From positions 248,001 through 312,000 of the forward strand of contig CAZSXT010000001.1 of the NCBI GenBank assembly GCA_964611435.1: 64,000 nucleotides of DNA, in the 5' to 3' direction. The notes below the pieces were generated by a model, which worked only from the letters and a program-made list of their open reading frames with translations, was not told the origin of the DNA and made no database searches. Source of the stretch: JAYPHU01 sp964611435 (GTDB lineage: Bacteria; Pseudomonadota; Alphaproteobacteria; Rhodospirillales; UBA2165). A program made the translations under genes and the position numbers. Below, piece after piece: positions 26,933 to 35,963 of the stretch (its first letter is position 1; each line of letters opens with the position of its first letter).

Positions 26933-27811
26933 ATGGCATTCAAAATGATCCTGGCGCCTATCCAAAGCGGGGAATCCGCACGCCAGACGTTAGCGGGCGC
27001 TTATGCGGTTGCGTCCAAGACCAACGCCCATATTCAGGTGCTGCATGCTCAGGCGGATGCCAAAGAAGCCGTTCCGCTTTTGGGTGAAGGCATGTCCGGG
27101 GCCATGATTGAGGAAATGATCGAGATTGCAGATCGTGATGCGGCTGCGCGCGCCTCCGAAGCCCGTACGCTGTTTGATCAGTTTTGTAGCGAGAAAAATA
27201 TTCCTCTTATCGAAACGCCCGGTGATACAGGTGACAAAGTTTCCGCATCCTGGCGGGAATTGAACGGCAGAGAGGACGAAATTGTCGCCGATGCCGGAAA
27301 AGCCGCCGACCTTATTATCATTGCCCAGCCCAATGAAGAGGACGACCGCTCATCTCTGATGACCCTGCATGCTGCGGTATTCGAAACGGGGAAACCGGTT
27401 TTGATGGTGCCGCCTGATATGCCGGAATCATTCTGCAAGACTGCGGCTATATCATGGAACGGTACCGCTGAGGCTGCGCGGGCAGTGACGTCTTCAATCC
27501 CGTTGTTGAAGCTCGCCGATCAGGTCACTGTCTTTGCCGTCGAGACCGATAAGAGCCGTCATCGGACTAGCGCTGAAGAGATAGTCACCCATTTGGCCTG
27601 GCATGGAGTTGCCGCAACGCACCGGACCATCCTGCCAAGTTACCAAGGTCAATCTGTCGGGGAATCCATTGCTACTGAATGTCAGAAGGAAAATGCGGAT
27701 TTGTTGGTGATGGGGGCGTTCACTCACAGCCGGTTGGTGCAGATCGTTTTGGGTGGTGTCACCCGCTACGTTATCGCATCATCCAAGCTACCGGTTCTTA
27801 TGAACCATTAG
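26933..27811 (+). CDS. Universal stress protein, two tandem UspA-like domains
   Basis: A 292-residue cytoplasmic protein. The first half (residues 1-150) is a degenerate UspA domain starting with MILAPIQSGESARQTL; the second half ends in the family signature GAFTHSRLVQIVLGGVTRYVI, with the nucleotide-binding G-2x-G-9x-G(S/T) pattern only partly kept. UspA proteins are made under starvation or stress and bind ATP or stay nucleotide-free. A strong GGGAGGG Shine-Dalgarno precedes ATG 26933. Convergent with the YedK gene, 15 bp apart. Role here unknown. Confidence 0.9.
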   Translation: MAFKMILAPIQSGESARQTLAGAYAVASKTNAHIQVLHAQADAKEAVPLLGEGMSGAMIEEMIEIADRDAAARASEARTLFDQFCSEKNIPLIETPGDTGDKVSASWRELNGREDEIVADAGKAADLIIIAQPNEEDDRSSLMTLHAAVFETGKPVLMVPPDMPESFCKTAAISWNGTAEAARAVTSSIPLLKLADQVTVFAVETDKSRHRTSAEEIVTHLAWHGVAATHRTILPSYQGQSVGESIATECQKENADLLVMGAFTHSRLVQIVLGGVTRYVIASSKLPVLMNH

Positions 27812-27826
27812 CTATTGGCGTTGTCT

Positions 27827-28411
27827 TTAACCGAATAGATCACCTTGCGCTTTTGGTGGGCTGATTTCCTCGAATAAAAGTTTTTCGCTTACGAAGGGGG
27901 CCAGTGTTTCTTTGACCTCGGCGTAGGTACTGCCTTCGCTGATCCATGTCTCTTCAGAGTCTCGGTTTAGGATGACCGGCATTCTACCATGAATGTGCGA
28001 TATCGAAGGTGAAGGCGCACAGGTGATTATGGTGAATCGGTCTTCTGCCCGTAGACCAGCAAAAGCGAACAAGTCCTCATCCTTTAGCCAAATGCGGGTT
28101 TTGATCTTGGCCTGACCGTCTTTCCGCCACTCAAAATAGGCGGAGGCGGGGATCAGGCACCGGGACTCCAGCAACGGCCTGAACGTTTTTCTTTCTGCAA
28201 GGGTCTCTGAACGGGCATTGATCAATGGCTTGTTGTCCCAATCGTTCTCAAGCCCCCAGCGCAGCATCTCCGCCCGGCCGGGTGCGGTGATGACGGGCAC
28301 CCGGTTTGTCGGACGAACCTGAGGGTTCGGTGCAAATTCAGGGGGCTCTGAAAGATCAAACCGGACCTGTACATGATCCATCGTGTTGTCGACTTCAAAT
28401 TGGGAACACAT
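27827..28411 (-). CDS. SOS response-associated peptidase / abasic-site protein (YedK/HMCES-like)
   Basis: A 194-residue SRAP protein. Catalytic Cys2 directly after the start Met, the NARSETLAE segment (Asn and Arg), the YFEW Glu and the HGRMP His are all present in order. YedK/HMCES proteins form a thiazolidine crosslink through Cys2 with abasic sites in single-stranded DNA, protecting replication forks. The usual N-terminal MCGRF is MCSQF here. Only 66 bp separates it from the divergent SDR gene. No LexA box was recognised in that gap. Confidence 0.92.
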   Translation of the reverse strand: MCSQFEVDNTMDHVQVRFDLSEPPEFAPNPQVRPTNRVPVITAPGRAEMLRWGLENDWDNKPLINARSETLAERKTFRPLLESRCLIPASAYFEWRKDGQAKIKTRIWLKDEDLFAFAGLRAEDRFTIITCAPSPSISHIHGRMPVILNRDSEETWISEGSTYAEVKETLAPFVSEKLLFEEISPPKAQGDLFG

Positions 28412-28477
28412 GGTAGGGGCTTTGACCTGATGTCGTTACGGCTGGCCTCGGCGTGCGAATTGGCCTAAAGCTAGGCC

Positions 28478-29218
28478 ATGACCGATAACGCCAATATTGC
28501 AATAATCACCGGCGCGAGCCAAGGGATCGGCCATGCGACTGCTAAGTTGTTCCTGTCGCGGGGCTGGCAAGTCATTTCGTGCGCGCGCAGCCGGCCTGCA
28601 GAAGACCTGAGCGCGATTAAAGGCTGGTTGGGGCATATTGAGGCGGATCTTACTGAAAACGCGTCTCTGGATGCATTCATCAAGGAGGCAACCGGGCTTT
28701 TGAATGGCCGGGCCTTAAACGCGCTTGTAAATAACGCGGGCATGTCTCCGAAATCACAGAACAGGGAACGCCTGGGTGCGTTGAATGGCGACTTGGATGC
28801 CTGGCGCACTGTGTTTGAGCTGAATTTCTTTGCCCCGTTGAAGTTAGGACGAGGATTCGCGTCTCCCTTGGCTAAGGCGCATGGCTCCATCGTAAATGTG
28901 ACCTCAATTGCCGGCCACATGATCCATCCCTTCGCCGGTTCAGCCTATTCGAGTTCCAAGGCGGCCTTGTCGGCACTGACGCGCGAAATGGCCAATGAGT
29001 TTGCAGCAATCAACGTTCGGGTAAATGCGGTCGCGCCCGGAGAAATTTCGACGGAAATGATTCAACCCGAATACGAAATGTTGATTCCCCGCATCCCTCT
29101 GAACCGGATGGGCACACCAGAAGATGTCGCCCGCAGCATTTACTTTTTGAGTTCCTCAGAAGCAGATTATGTCACCGGTACCGAAATATGGGTGACCGGC
29201 GGGCAACACATGTTCTAA
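28478..29218 (+). CDS. SDR family oxidoreductase
   Basis: A 246-residue classical short-chain dehydrogenase/reductase. The NAD(P) motif GASQGIGHA is at residues 12-20, NNAG at about 87-90, the catalytic Ser in NVTSIAGH and the Tyr-Lys pair in YSSSKAAL, and the C-terminal GTEIWVTGGQ segment is typical. It could reduce or oxidise many alcohols or ketones; the substrate is unknown. The stop overlaps the convergent wHTH-like gene by 4 bp. Confidence 0.92.
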   Translation: MTDNANIAIITGASQGIGHATAKLFLSRGWQVISCARSRPAEDLSAIKGWLGHIEADLTENASLDAFIKEATGLLNGRALNALVNNAGMSPKSQNRERLGALNGDLDAWRTVFELNFFAPLKLGRGFASPLAKAHGSIVNVTSIAGHMIHPFAGSAYSSSKAALSALTREMANEFAAINVRVNAVAPGEISTEMIQPEYEMLIPRIPLNRMGTPEDVARSIYFLSSSEADYVTGTEIWVTGGQHMF

Positions 29219-29769
29219 CCGAGCGTTTTCTGAAATTCGATTAGCCAGTCCAGGCGAGCTTCTAGCCGTTGGATATCATGTTCCAGCCAATCGCTCAAAT
29301 AGCCGCTGTCGTTTTGGTGATGTGATTTCAGATCTTCTAGGCGCGCAAGTTCAGTTTCACAGACATCCATGAAAGCTTCGACTTGCACATTTTGATCCGC
29401 AGCCGGCAACAAGTTTAAAAAGCGGAACTTCAGCGCCATAATGAGCTCGTTGAGATCACTGGTTCCGGCGCGAATATTGGCCTTCAAAAGAACTTCAAAT
29501 GCAGCGCGGCCATCGTTTGTGAGAGCAAGTTCCGGATTTTCAGGTGTGCCGTCGTCATTCACTGACTCAATCAGTCCCTCAAATCGCAAGAGTTCAATCG
29601 ACTCTCCCATTAGCTCTAGAGACGGCCCGGATATACGGCTGATAAAATGTCTCACCGAATAGACGAGGTCGTCATATCGCAGTCGAGCCCTATCGGAATT
29701 TTCCGCCAACGTACCCAGCGCGCAAAGCCGGATTGCTTCGCGGGGGGTTAGGGTGTTGTCAGCGTACAT
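29215..29769 (-). CDS. PadR-like winged-helix protein, unknown target
   Basis: A 184-residue soluble protein. Residues 1-100 look like a winged helix: a helical block starting LTPREAIRLCALGTLAE, a predicted recognition helix and a strand-turn-strand ending ELALTNDGRAAFEVLL, as in PadR regulators (LTxxGR). Residues 105-180 form a long-helix dimerisation segment (FMDVCETELARLEDL and LEHDIQRLEARLDWL) like the PadR C-terminal domain. I cannot name an orthologue. It is likely in one transcript with the hydrolase upstream (7 bp apart), whose gene it may help to control. Confidence 0.65.
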   Translation of the reverse strand: MYADNTLTPREAIRLCALGTLAENSDRARLRYDDLVYSVRHFISRISGPSLELMGESIELLRFEGLIESVNDDGTPENPELALTNDGRAAFEVLLKANIRAGTSDLNELIMALKFRFLNLLPAADQNVQVEAFMDVCETELARLEDLKSHHQNDSGYLSDWLEHDIQRLEARLDWLIEFQKTLG

Positions 29770-29776
29770 CCGTTAT

Positions 29777-30568
29777 TTAAGACGTGGCCAAGGGGCGGAC
29801 AAAATCCACGATGGCCGATAATGTCTGTTCCGGTTGTTCCAGGTGCGGTGAATGACCGCAGTCTGCTATAATCTTAACAACACAATTATCTCTCAGTCCT
29901 GCGGCAATTCCCTGTACCTGCGCCTCCGTCCCGTATTGATCATCTTCGCCTTGGATGACCAGTGTCGGGAGATCAACTCTGGGTAGGAACTCCTCGATAT
30001 TCCATTCCAGGAAATCGGGGTTAAGCCAAACGCCATTCCAGCCCCAGAATGCGCAATCGACATTATCGCCGTGATACTTTTTCAGTTTTTCGCGCAGGTC
30101 GGTCGTTTCAAAGGCAACCTTTGCTTCCTCAATACTCTTTACGGTGATCTCTTCATTGAAGATATGAGCGGCCAACAAGACGATGCCCTTGACTCTTGGG
30201 TCGCCGACACCGCCGGCATTAATGATAGAAATTGATGCTCCGTCGCTGTGTCCAACCAGGATGGCGCTCTCAATACCCGCTTCATCCAGGACCCGGGGCA
30301 ATACGTTCAGACCTTCATGGTGCATGAATTCGACTGGTCGGGGGAGTGGGATGGAGGTTGAGGCGCCATAGCCCTGGCGACTGAAAACAAATCCCGGCAG
30401 ACTTAGGGTGTCGGATAGGAGTTTGGGAAAATTCCGCCACAAGGCCACGCAGCCCAATCCCTCATGGAGGAAGACAAGGCAGGGTTTGCCGGACGGCATG
30501 TCCCCATTGATCCAAGCGCATTCCAATCGAACGCCATCGACGGTGATAAACTCTTCTGTATTCGTCAT
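29777..30568 (-). CDS. Alpha/beta-fold hydrolase
   Basis: A hydrolase of about 263 residues. The oxyanion-hole motif HEGLG, nucleophile elbow GHSDGAS, acid region EDDQYGTEAQ and catalytic His in DCGHSPHLEQP are all in order. I chose ATG 30568 (MTNTEEF); the open frame continues to 30700, but that extension overlaps the divergent CinA-like gene and is rich in Gly/His/Gln, not hydrolase-like. Substrates of the family include esters, lactones and haloalkanes; nothing here narrows it. The wHTH-like gene follows 7 bp downstream. Confidence 0.88.
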   Translation of the reverse strand: MTNTEEFITVDGVRLECAWINGDMPSGKPCLVFLHEGLGCVALWRNFPKLLSDTLSLPGFVFSRQGYGASTSIPLPRPVEFMHHEGLNVLPRVLDEAGIESAILVGHSDGASISIINAGGVGDPRVKGIVLLAAHIFNEEITVKSIEEAKVAFETTDLREKLKKYHGDNVDCAFWGWNGVWLNPDFLEWNIEEFLPRVDLPTLVIQGEDDQYGTEAQVQGIAAGLRDNCVVKIIADCGHSPHLEQPEQTLSAIVDFVRPLATS

Positions 30569-30628
30569 CGCTGCTTTGTTACCGTTTTTCTGCTCTTGTT
30601 TGATGGATAAAGCGTGAGGAGGCGTACC

Positions 30629-31126
30629 ATGTCCGAAACGGTGAGACAATTGACCTTGATGGCCGAGAAGTCCGCTAGACTTCTGAAAAGCAATGGTCAA
30701 ACCATTGCCGTGGCTGAGTCGTCAGCCGGGGGCATTATATCCGCCTCTCTTCTTTCCGTACCAGGCGCGTCATCTTACTTCTTGGGGGGAGGCGCAATTT
30801 ATACGCGAGAGGCCCGCCGTGCGCTTTTGGGACTTCCCGAAGAGATCGTCACAATGCGCGCAGCCACAGAAGAGTATGCACTGATTGTGGCGCGGGCGAT
30901 CCGAGACAAGTTGGGGGCAACTTGGGGGCTCTGTGAGACGGGTGCCTCAGGCCCAACGGGGAACAGCTATGGCGATGCAGCCGGGCACGCGTGTTTCGCG
31001 GTTGCCGGACCGGTGGAAGTGTGCAGGACGATTGAAACAGGTTTGGAGGATCGGGAAGGTAATATGTGGTTGTTTGCTCAGGCAGCGTTGGTGCTGTTAG
31101 AGGAGTCTTTGGGCAGTTCTTCCTGA
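30629..31126 (+). CDS. CinA family C-terminal domain protein (NMN deamidase-like)
   Basis: A 165-residue stand-alone CinA C-terminal-like protein. It has the AESSAGGIISASLLSVPGA motif near residue 26 and the ETGASGPTG motif near 108, which in PncC enzymes bind nicotinamide mononucleotide and hydrolyse its amide for NAD salvage. The start is ATG 30629, set by a perfect TGAGGAGG Shine-Dalgarno seven bases upstream; the upstream GTG 30614 is less likely. Its last 49 nt overlap the convergent gene at 31078. The usual AESCTGG motif has Ser-Ser-Ala in place of Ser-Cys-Thr, so activity is not certain. Confidence 0.88.
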   Translation: MSETVRQLTLMAEKSARLLKSNGQTIAVAESSAGGIISASLLSVPGASSYFLGGGAIYTREARRALLGLPEEIVTMRAATEEYALIVARAIRDKLGATWGLCETGASGPTGNSYGDAAGHACFAVAGPVEVCRTIETGLEDREGNMWLFAQAALVLLEESLGSSS

Positions 31127-31551
31127 TGCCATTCCGCGGCTTCCAAAGCTCCGGACACGTCAAATTCGTGGGGTAAACCTAACCAGTCCAACGCCTCTTC
31201 AAGCTTGTAGAACGGTTTGCGGTCAATATTTTCTGTCTCAAAAAGGGCTTTGCTTTGGCGGCTGACCCCATAGTTGACCTGAGAAGCGTGCAAAAAAGCC
31301 AGTTTGCATTTGTCCAATTTAGTGCTGATGTCTTCCCAAAGATCTACCTGATGGGAAAGTACGGCAAAATTCGCCTCGGCATAGTCCATTTTGCGGGCGT
31401 CTGTCAGGAAATTGTATCCCGGTTTGTACTCGGGATCGTTGATAATTTTGCCAAGGGCTTGAACAAAGTGCCCCGCAGAGAACTTTCCACCTCTCTCGAT
31501 GAAAACACATTTGTGTTCCGGAACGACGCTGTACCTATACATTACAGGCAA
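31078..31551 (-). CDS. STAS/SpoIIAA-like protein of unknown function
   Basis: A 157-residue soluble protein. The first 120 residues alternate strands and helices in the pattern of SpoIIAA/STAS-like proteins: an N-terminal strand (RYSVVPEHKCVFIERGG), a helix, the FLTDARKMD strand and a KLAFLHASQV strand. TTG 31551 is favoured because GGGAGGG lies five bases upstream; ATG 31542 is the alternative. It overlaps the end of the convergent CinA-like gene by 49 nt. No partner gene suggests a role. Confidence 0.6.
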   Translation of the reverse strand: MPVMYRYSVVPEHKCVFIERGGKFSAGHFVQALGKIINDPEYKPGYNFLTDARKMDYAEANFAVLSHQVDLWEDISTKLDKCKLAFLHASQVNYGVSRQSKALFETENIDRKPFYKLEEALDWLGLPHEFDVSGALEAAEWHQEELPKDSSNSTNAA

Positions 31552-31674
31552 GGGTACCCTCCCTGAGATTCCAACGCGCGTTTGGGTTCGTTAGGGCTAA
31601 TTATAAACTACCATAGTACTCAATGGGGTGGAACGCAAATTAGGCTGATTAAAATCAGCGATAACAGCCCTTTT

Positions 31675-32898
31675 CTACGCGGCCGCCTTTATACCTAACT
31701 GGGTCCAGATTTGCTTCATCGCCTCCACCAGCTTGTCCATGTGTTCGTCCTGATGAAGGGGTGTTGGCGTGAAGCGGAGGCGTTCTGTGCCCCTGGGGAC
31801 CGTTGGGTAATTGATCGGTTGTACGTAAATATTATGCTGGAAAAGCAATTCGTCGCTAGCTTGCTTGCAAAGCACCGGATCTCCTACCAACACCGGTACG
31901 ATATGTGTGACCGAGGGCATAACGGGAATGCCGGCCTCAATAAATTTCTGTTTGAGCGTGGCTGCTCGCTCCTGGTGTTTCTCACGAAGTTCATTGTGTT
32001 CACGCACATAACGTACACTTGCGAGTGCGCCGGCAGCAACTGATGGGGGCGGGGATGTCGAGAAAATGAAACCGTCGCCATAAGAACGCACGAAGTCGCA
32101 CAGGGCCTCAGAAGCCGCGATATATCCGCCAACCACACCAAATCCCTTGGCCAGGGTGCCCTGAATAATGTCGATCCGGTCCATGAGACCTTCTCGTTCC
32201 GCGACGCCAGCGCCATGTTCGCCGTATAAGCCGACAGCATGGACTTCATCAATGAAGGTCAAGGCGTTGTACTGGTCTGCGAGATCCAGAATTTCCCCAA
32301 TCGGCGCAATGTCGCCATCCATAGAATAAACGGACTCAAAGGCAATCATAATCGGCCGTCCCGGCTCGATCTCCTGTAACTTGGCTTTCAGGTCCTCAAG
32401 ATCATTGTGTCTGAAGATTTTCTTTTCTGCGCGTGAATGCTTGATGCCGGCAATCATAGAATTGTGGTTCCAAGCATCCGAGACGATGACCATGTCCGGC
32501 ATCATCGCGCCGATGGTGCTAAGTGTCGTCAGGTTCGCAACATAGCCTGAGGTGAAAATTAGGCCCGCTTCTTTGTTATGGAGACTCGCCAGTTCTTGTT
32601 CCAAAAGAACGTGGTAGTGGTTTGTGCCAGAGATATTCCGAGTACCACCCGCGCCGGCGCCGCTTTTGTCCAAGGCCTCATGCATAGCCTCTATCACCAG
32701 TTTGTTTTGGCCCATGCCAAGATAGTCGTTGGAACACCAAACGGTGATCTGGTTAACGTCACGGCCCTGGTGGTTCTGGGCCAGAGGGAAAGCGCCGGCT
32801 TCCCGTTCCAAATCAGCGAATACCCGATACCGGCCTTCGGTATGTAACGCAGAAACCTTGTCCTCGAAGAACTGATCGTAATCAAACCGCCGGTTCAT
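31675..32898 (-). CDS. hemA: 5-aminolevulinate synthase
   Basis: A 407-residue PLP enzyme that condenses glycine and succinyl-CoA to 5-aminolevulinate, the first step of haem synthesis by the C4 route used in Alphaproteobacteria. It begins with the typical MNRRFDYDQFF, carries HNSMIAGIKHSR, IDEVHAVGLYG and the PLP-lysine motif TLAKGFG. ATG 32898 has a GGAG Shine-Dalgarno; the frame extends 33 codons upstream but without homology. It lies 114 bp after a class III aminotransferase gene on the same strand. A 6-bp stem at 31644-31659 could terminate it weakly. Confidence 0.96.
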   Translation of the reverse strand: MNRRFDYDQFFEDKVSALHTEGRYRVFADLEREAGAFPLAQNHQGRDVNQITVWCSNDYLGMGQNKLVIEAMHEALDKSGAGAGGTRNISGTNHYHVLLEQELASLHNKEAGLIFTSGYVANLTTLSTIGAMMPDMVIVSDAWNHNSMIAGIKHSRAEKKIFRHNDLEDLKAKLQEIEPGRPIMIAFESVYSMDGDIAPIGEILDLADQYNALTFIDEVHAVGLYGEHGAGVAEREGLMDRIDIIQGTLAKGFGVVGGYIAASEALCDFVRSYGDGFIFSTSPPPSVAAGALASVRYVREHNELREKHQERAATLKQKFIEAGIPVMPSVTHIVPVLVGDPVLCKQASDELLFQHNIYVQPINYPTVPRGTERLRFTPTPLHQDEHMDKLVEAMKQIWTQLGIKAAA

Positions 32899-33012
32899 AA
32901 TCTTAGCTCCTGGCCGCAATCTGCTTTTTCTAGCAGATTTTGGGAATTGCGCGCCCATCAAATGTTTAGGAGATGGGTAAAATCCTATAATTTCCAAGTG
33001 TTATTTATCGAT

Positions 33013-34386
33013 TTATTGCGATTTGGTCCATGCCAGAGTATCAACTAGAGCATCATCAACCAAATCGAACATTTGATCAATTTGGTCGGGCTCGATGATC
33101 AATGGCGGCGCGAAGGCCAATGAATCTCCCATCGCCCTGGAAATTAAGCCTTTTTCCTGGGCGTGGGCGGCAAGATAAGCTCCCACGCCTCGGCTGACCT
33201 CAAAAGGTTCTCCCGTTTCTTTGTCGGCGACAAGTTCTAGGGCGCCAAGAAGACCGACGTGGCGGCATTCACCGATCAGAGGATGATCACTGTATGATTT
33301 AATCCTCTCCCCAAAATGTTTTGCGACCCTCTGGACATGACCCACGATGTCCATTTCGTCGTAGATTTTTAGAGTTTCCAGAGCAACTGCGCAGGAAACA
33401 GGATGACCGCCATAGGTGAATCCATGGCCGAAGACACCGATCTTTTCACTTTCTTGGACCATGTATTGAAAGATGTCCTCGCTCACTAGAAGCGCGGAAA
33501 TCGGTAAATATCCTGAGGAGAGGCCCTTAGCCATGGAAATCATATCCGGCTTAAGGTCATAGGTTTGGCAGCCAAACATATTTCCAGTGCGACCAAATCC
33601 GCAGATCACCTCGTCCACAACAAATAAAATGTCGTACTCACGCAATACAGCCTGAACCTTCTCAAAATAAGTGGCGGGCGGCGGAAGCACACCGCCCGCG
33701 CCCATGACCGGTTCAGCGAAAAATGCAGCGATGGTTTCCGGTCCTTCATTCTTGATGAGCTGCCGAAGACTGTCGGCGCATCGGGTCGCAAACTCTTCCT
33801 CACTCTCATTTTCCATTCCAAATCGATAGTAATGTGGGCAATCGGTGTGAAGAATCCGCTCAATTGGTAGATCAAAATCGATTTGGTTGTTCGTCAGGCC
33901 GGTCAGGCTCGCCGTGGCAATGGTGACACCGTGATAACCCTTGGTGCGGGAAATGATCTTCTTTTTCTCGGGCCGACCCAGGGCGTTGTTGATGTACCAT
34001 ATTATCTTGATCGCCGTATCATTCGCTTCGGAACCGGAATTGGCGAAAAATACCTTCGACATCGGGACCGGGGATATCTCCAACAGCCGTTCCGCCAACT
34101 CTACGCTGGCCTCATGGGTTTTCGAACCGAACCCGTGGTAGAAAGGAAGCTTGCGCATGGCGTTGGCGGCGACATCTGCCAATCGCTCATTGGCAAAGCC
34201 TAGAGATGTGCACCACAGCCCGGCTAAAGCCTCGATATAAGCCTTGCCTGTGTCATCATAAACGTAAATGCCATCTCCATGGGTGACGACAAAGGGGCCG
34301 CTCCTCTGATGAGCGCTGAGGTTCGTATAAGGGTGCAGGACGCTGGCGACATCCCGGCCGGCTAAGGAATTTGGCCGCACGCCCAT
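33013..34386 (-). CDS. Class III (omega) aminotransferase
   Basis: A 457-residue PLP-dependent aminotransferase, fold type I. Features include FANSGSEANDTAIK for PLP phosphate, the cofactor Asp in VVDEVICGFGRTG, the PLP-lysine in SMAKGLSSGYLPISAL and the FTYGGHPVSCAVALE segment. These match the putrescine/beta-alanine-pyruvate/omega-amino acid group. The amino donor cannot be fixed; amine or taurine-type transaminases are possible. ATG 34386 is preceded by a GGAGAAG Shine-Dalgarno. hemA follows, but no pathway link is evident. Confidence 0.93.
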   Translation of the reverse strand: MGVRPNSLAGRDVASVLHPYTNLSAHQRSGPFVVTHGDGIYVYDDTGKAYIEALAGLWCTSLGFANERLADVAANAMRKLPFYHGFGSKTHEASVELAERLLEISPVPMSKVFFANSGSEANDTAIKIIWYINNALGRPEKKKIISRTKGYHGVTIATASLTGLTNNQIDFDLPIERILHTDCPHYYRFGMENESEEEFATRCADSLRQLIKNEGPETIAAFFAEPVMGAGGVLPPPATYFEKVQAVLREYDILFVVDEVICGFGRTGNMFGCQTYDLKPDMISMAKGLSSGYLPISALLVSEDIFQYMVQESEKIGVFGHGFTYGGHPVSCAVALETLKIYDEMDIVGHVQRVAKHFGERIKSYSDHPLIGECRHVGLLGALELVADKETGEPFEVSRGVGAYLAAHAQEKGLISRAMGDSLAFAPPLIIEPDQIDQMFDLVDDALVDTLAWTKSQ

Positions 34387-34434
34387 TGGTCTTCTCCTTC
34401 TCGGGTTTTTCTATTGAATGAGGTTATACCGAAA

Positions 34435-35868
34435 TCAATCGCGGCCATAGTGGTCGTCGAAACGCTCAATATCATCTTCGCCGAGATAGTCCCCGGTCTG
34501 GACCTCAATGATCTGGAGTGGGGCGGTTTGTTTGTTCTCCAAGCGGTGCATTTCACCCACGGGAATAAACGTCGATTCATTCACTTGAAGATCAAAATTG
34601 TGATCCCCTTTGGTTACCGTCGCAGTTCCAGCGACGACCACCCAATGCTCGGCACGCTGTTGGTGGCGTTGCAAACTAATCTTTGCGCCTGGGGAAAGTT
34701 GAATCAGTTTCACTTGAAAATTTGAGCCGATCTCCAGGGATTGGTACCAGCCCCAAGGCCGGTAGACCTTTGTATGGCTCTCGTGTTCCAAACGTCCAGC
34801 CGTCTGCATTTGTTCGACCAAGATTTTGACATCTTGCGCCTTCGATTTATCGGCGACCAAAACGGCGTCATCCGTAGATACAATTATTGAATCATTTATG
34901 CCCACGGCCGCGACCATGCGCGCACCGGCGCGTATGTAGGTGTTGGCAACATCATGAGTGACGGCGTCGCCAATAATGACGTTTCCATTTTCATCTTTTT
35001 CCGAAATATCCCAAAGTGCATCCCAGGCTCCCACATCATTCCAGCCTAGGTCCGCCGGTACGACGACGGCTTTTTCGGTTTTCTCCATTACCGCATAGTC
35101 GATAGAGATGGACTGGCAGGCGCAGAAAGGCTCTGGCGCAAGGCGGACGAAATCCAGGTCATCCGTTCTATCTTCGATGCATTTACGGCAATTTTTGGCA
35201 ATTTCCGGCGCCAGCCGATCCAACTCCGCCATATAGTCGGCGGCTCTGAACATGAACAAACTCGCATTCCACAGATAATCGCCTGACTCCACAAATTCGC
35301 TTGCGGTCTTTAGATCGGGTTTCTCCACAAATTTGTCGATACGCAAACATTTCGCGACGTCGTCAATTTCTTCCCCACTTTTGATGTAGCCGTAAGCCGT
35401 TTCCGGCGTTGTTGCCGCTATTCCGATGGCAACCAAGTGGCCTTTGGAAGCGGCTTCTGCTCCGGACTTGATCGCTTCCAGAAAGTTTTCCTTTTTTTTG
35501 ATAACGTGGTCTGACGCCATAACCAAAAGAACTGAATCTGGTGTCGTGTCCTCGAGCCAAGCTGCCGCAGCGGCAACGGCCGGAGCGGTGTTGCGGCCTT
35601 CAGGTTCCAATAGGATTGCTTGCGGCGCCTGGCCAACCCTCTGCAATTGTTCCCCGACGACAAACCGGTGGGTCTCATTGCAGACAATGACTGGGGGCTG
35701 AAACCGACTATCCGACACTCGTTCAGTTGTTTCCTGAAGTAAGCTTTGATCCGAGACCAAGGGCTGCAACTGCTTTGGATAAAGCGCCCGGGACAAGGGC
35801 CACAATCGGCTGCCGACGCCACCGGAGAGTATAACAGGCACAATTTTGGGATCGGTCGAGGCGGTCAC
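34435..35868 (-). CDS. manC: Mannose-1-phosphate guanylyltransferase / mannose-6-phosphate isomerase
   Basis: A 477-residue bifunctional enzyme supplying GDP-mannose for surface polysaccharides. The N-terminal nucleotidyltransferase has SGGVGSRLWPLSR near residue 14 and the FVEKP motif around 175; the C-terminal cupin isomerase has VYRPWGWYQSLE (about 365-376), QRHQQRAEHWVVVAGTA and the FIPVGEMHRLEN segment. Length is typical. The start is GTG 35868 with only a weak ribosome site. No other polysaccharide genes are adjacent, although TPR-glycosyltransferase and sulfotransferase genes lie about 13 kb away. Confidence 0.95.
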   Translation of the reverse strand: MTASTDPKIVPVILSGGVGSRLWPLSRALYPKQLQPLVSDQSLLQETTERVSDSRFQPPVIVCNETHRFVVGEQLQRVGQAPQAILLEPEGRNTAPAVAAAAAWLEDTTPDSVLLVMASDHVIKKKENFLEAIKSGAEAASKGHLVAIGIAATTPETAYGYIKSGEEIDDVAKCLRIDKFVEKPDLKTASEFVESGDYLWNASLFMFRAADYMAELDRLAPEIAKNCRKCIEDRTDDLDFVRLAPEPFCACQSISIDYAVMEKTEKAVVVPADLGWNDVGAWDALWDISEKDENGNVIIGDAVTHDVANTYIRAGARMVAAVGINDSIIVSTDDAVLVADKSKAQDVKILVEQMQTAGRLEHESHTKVYRPWGWYQSLEIGSNFQVKLIQLSPGAKISLQRHQQRAEHWVVVAGTATVTKGDHNFDLQVNESTFIPVGEMHRLENKQTAPLQIIEVQTGDYLGEDDIERFDDHYGRD

Positions 35869-35963
35869 GTGTTTGAGTATCCGGAAACTGGGCGGTGTGT
35901 AGAAATGTATCGTACCTACTTAAACCAGATTCCCGTTGAAGTGAAATGAATCGCCGCCGACCA

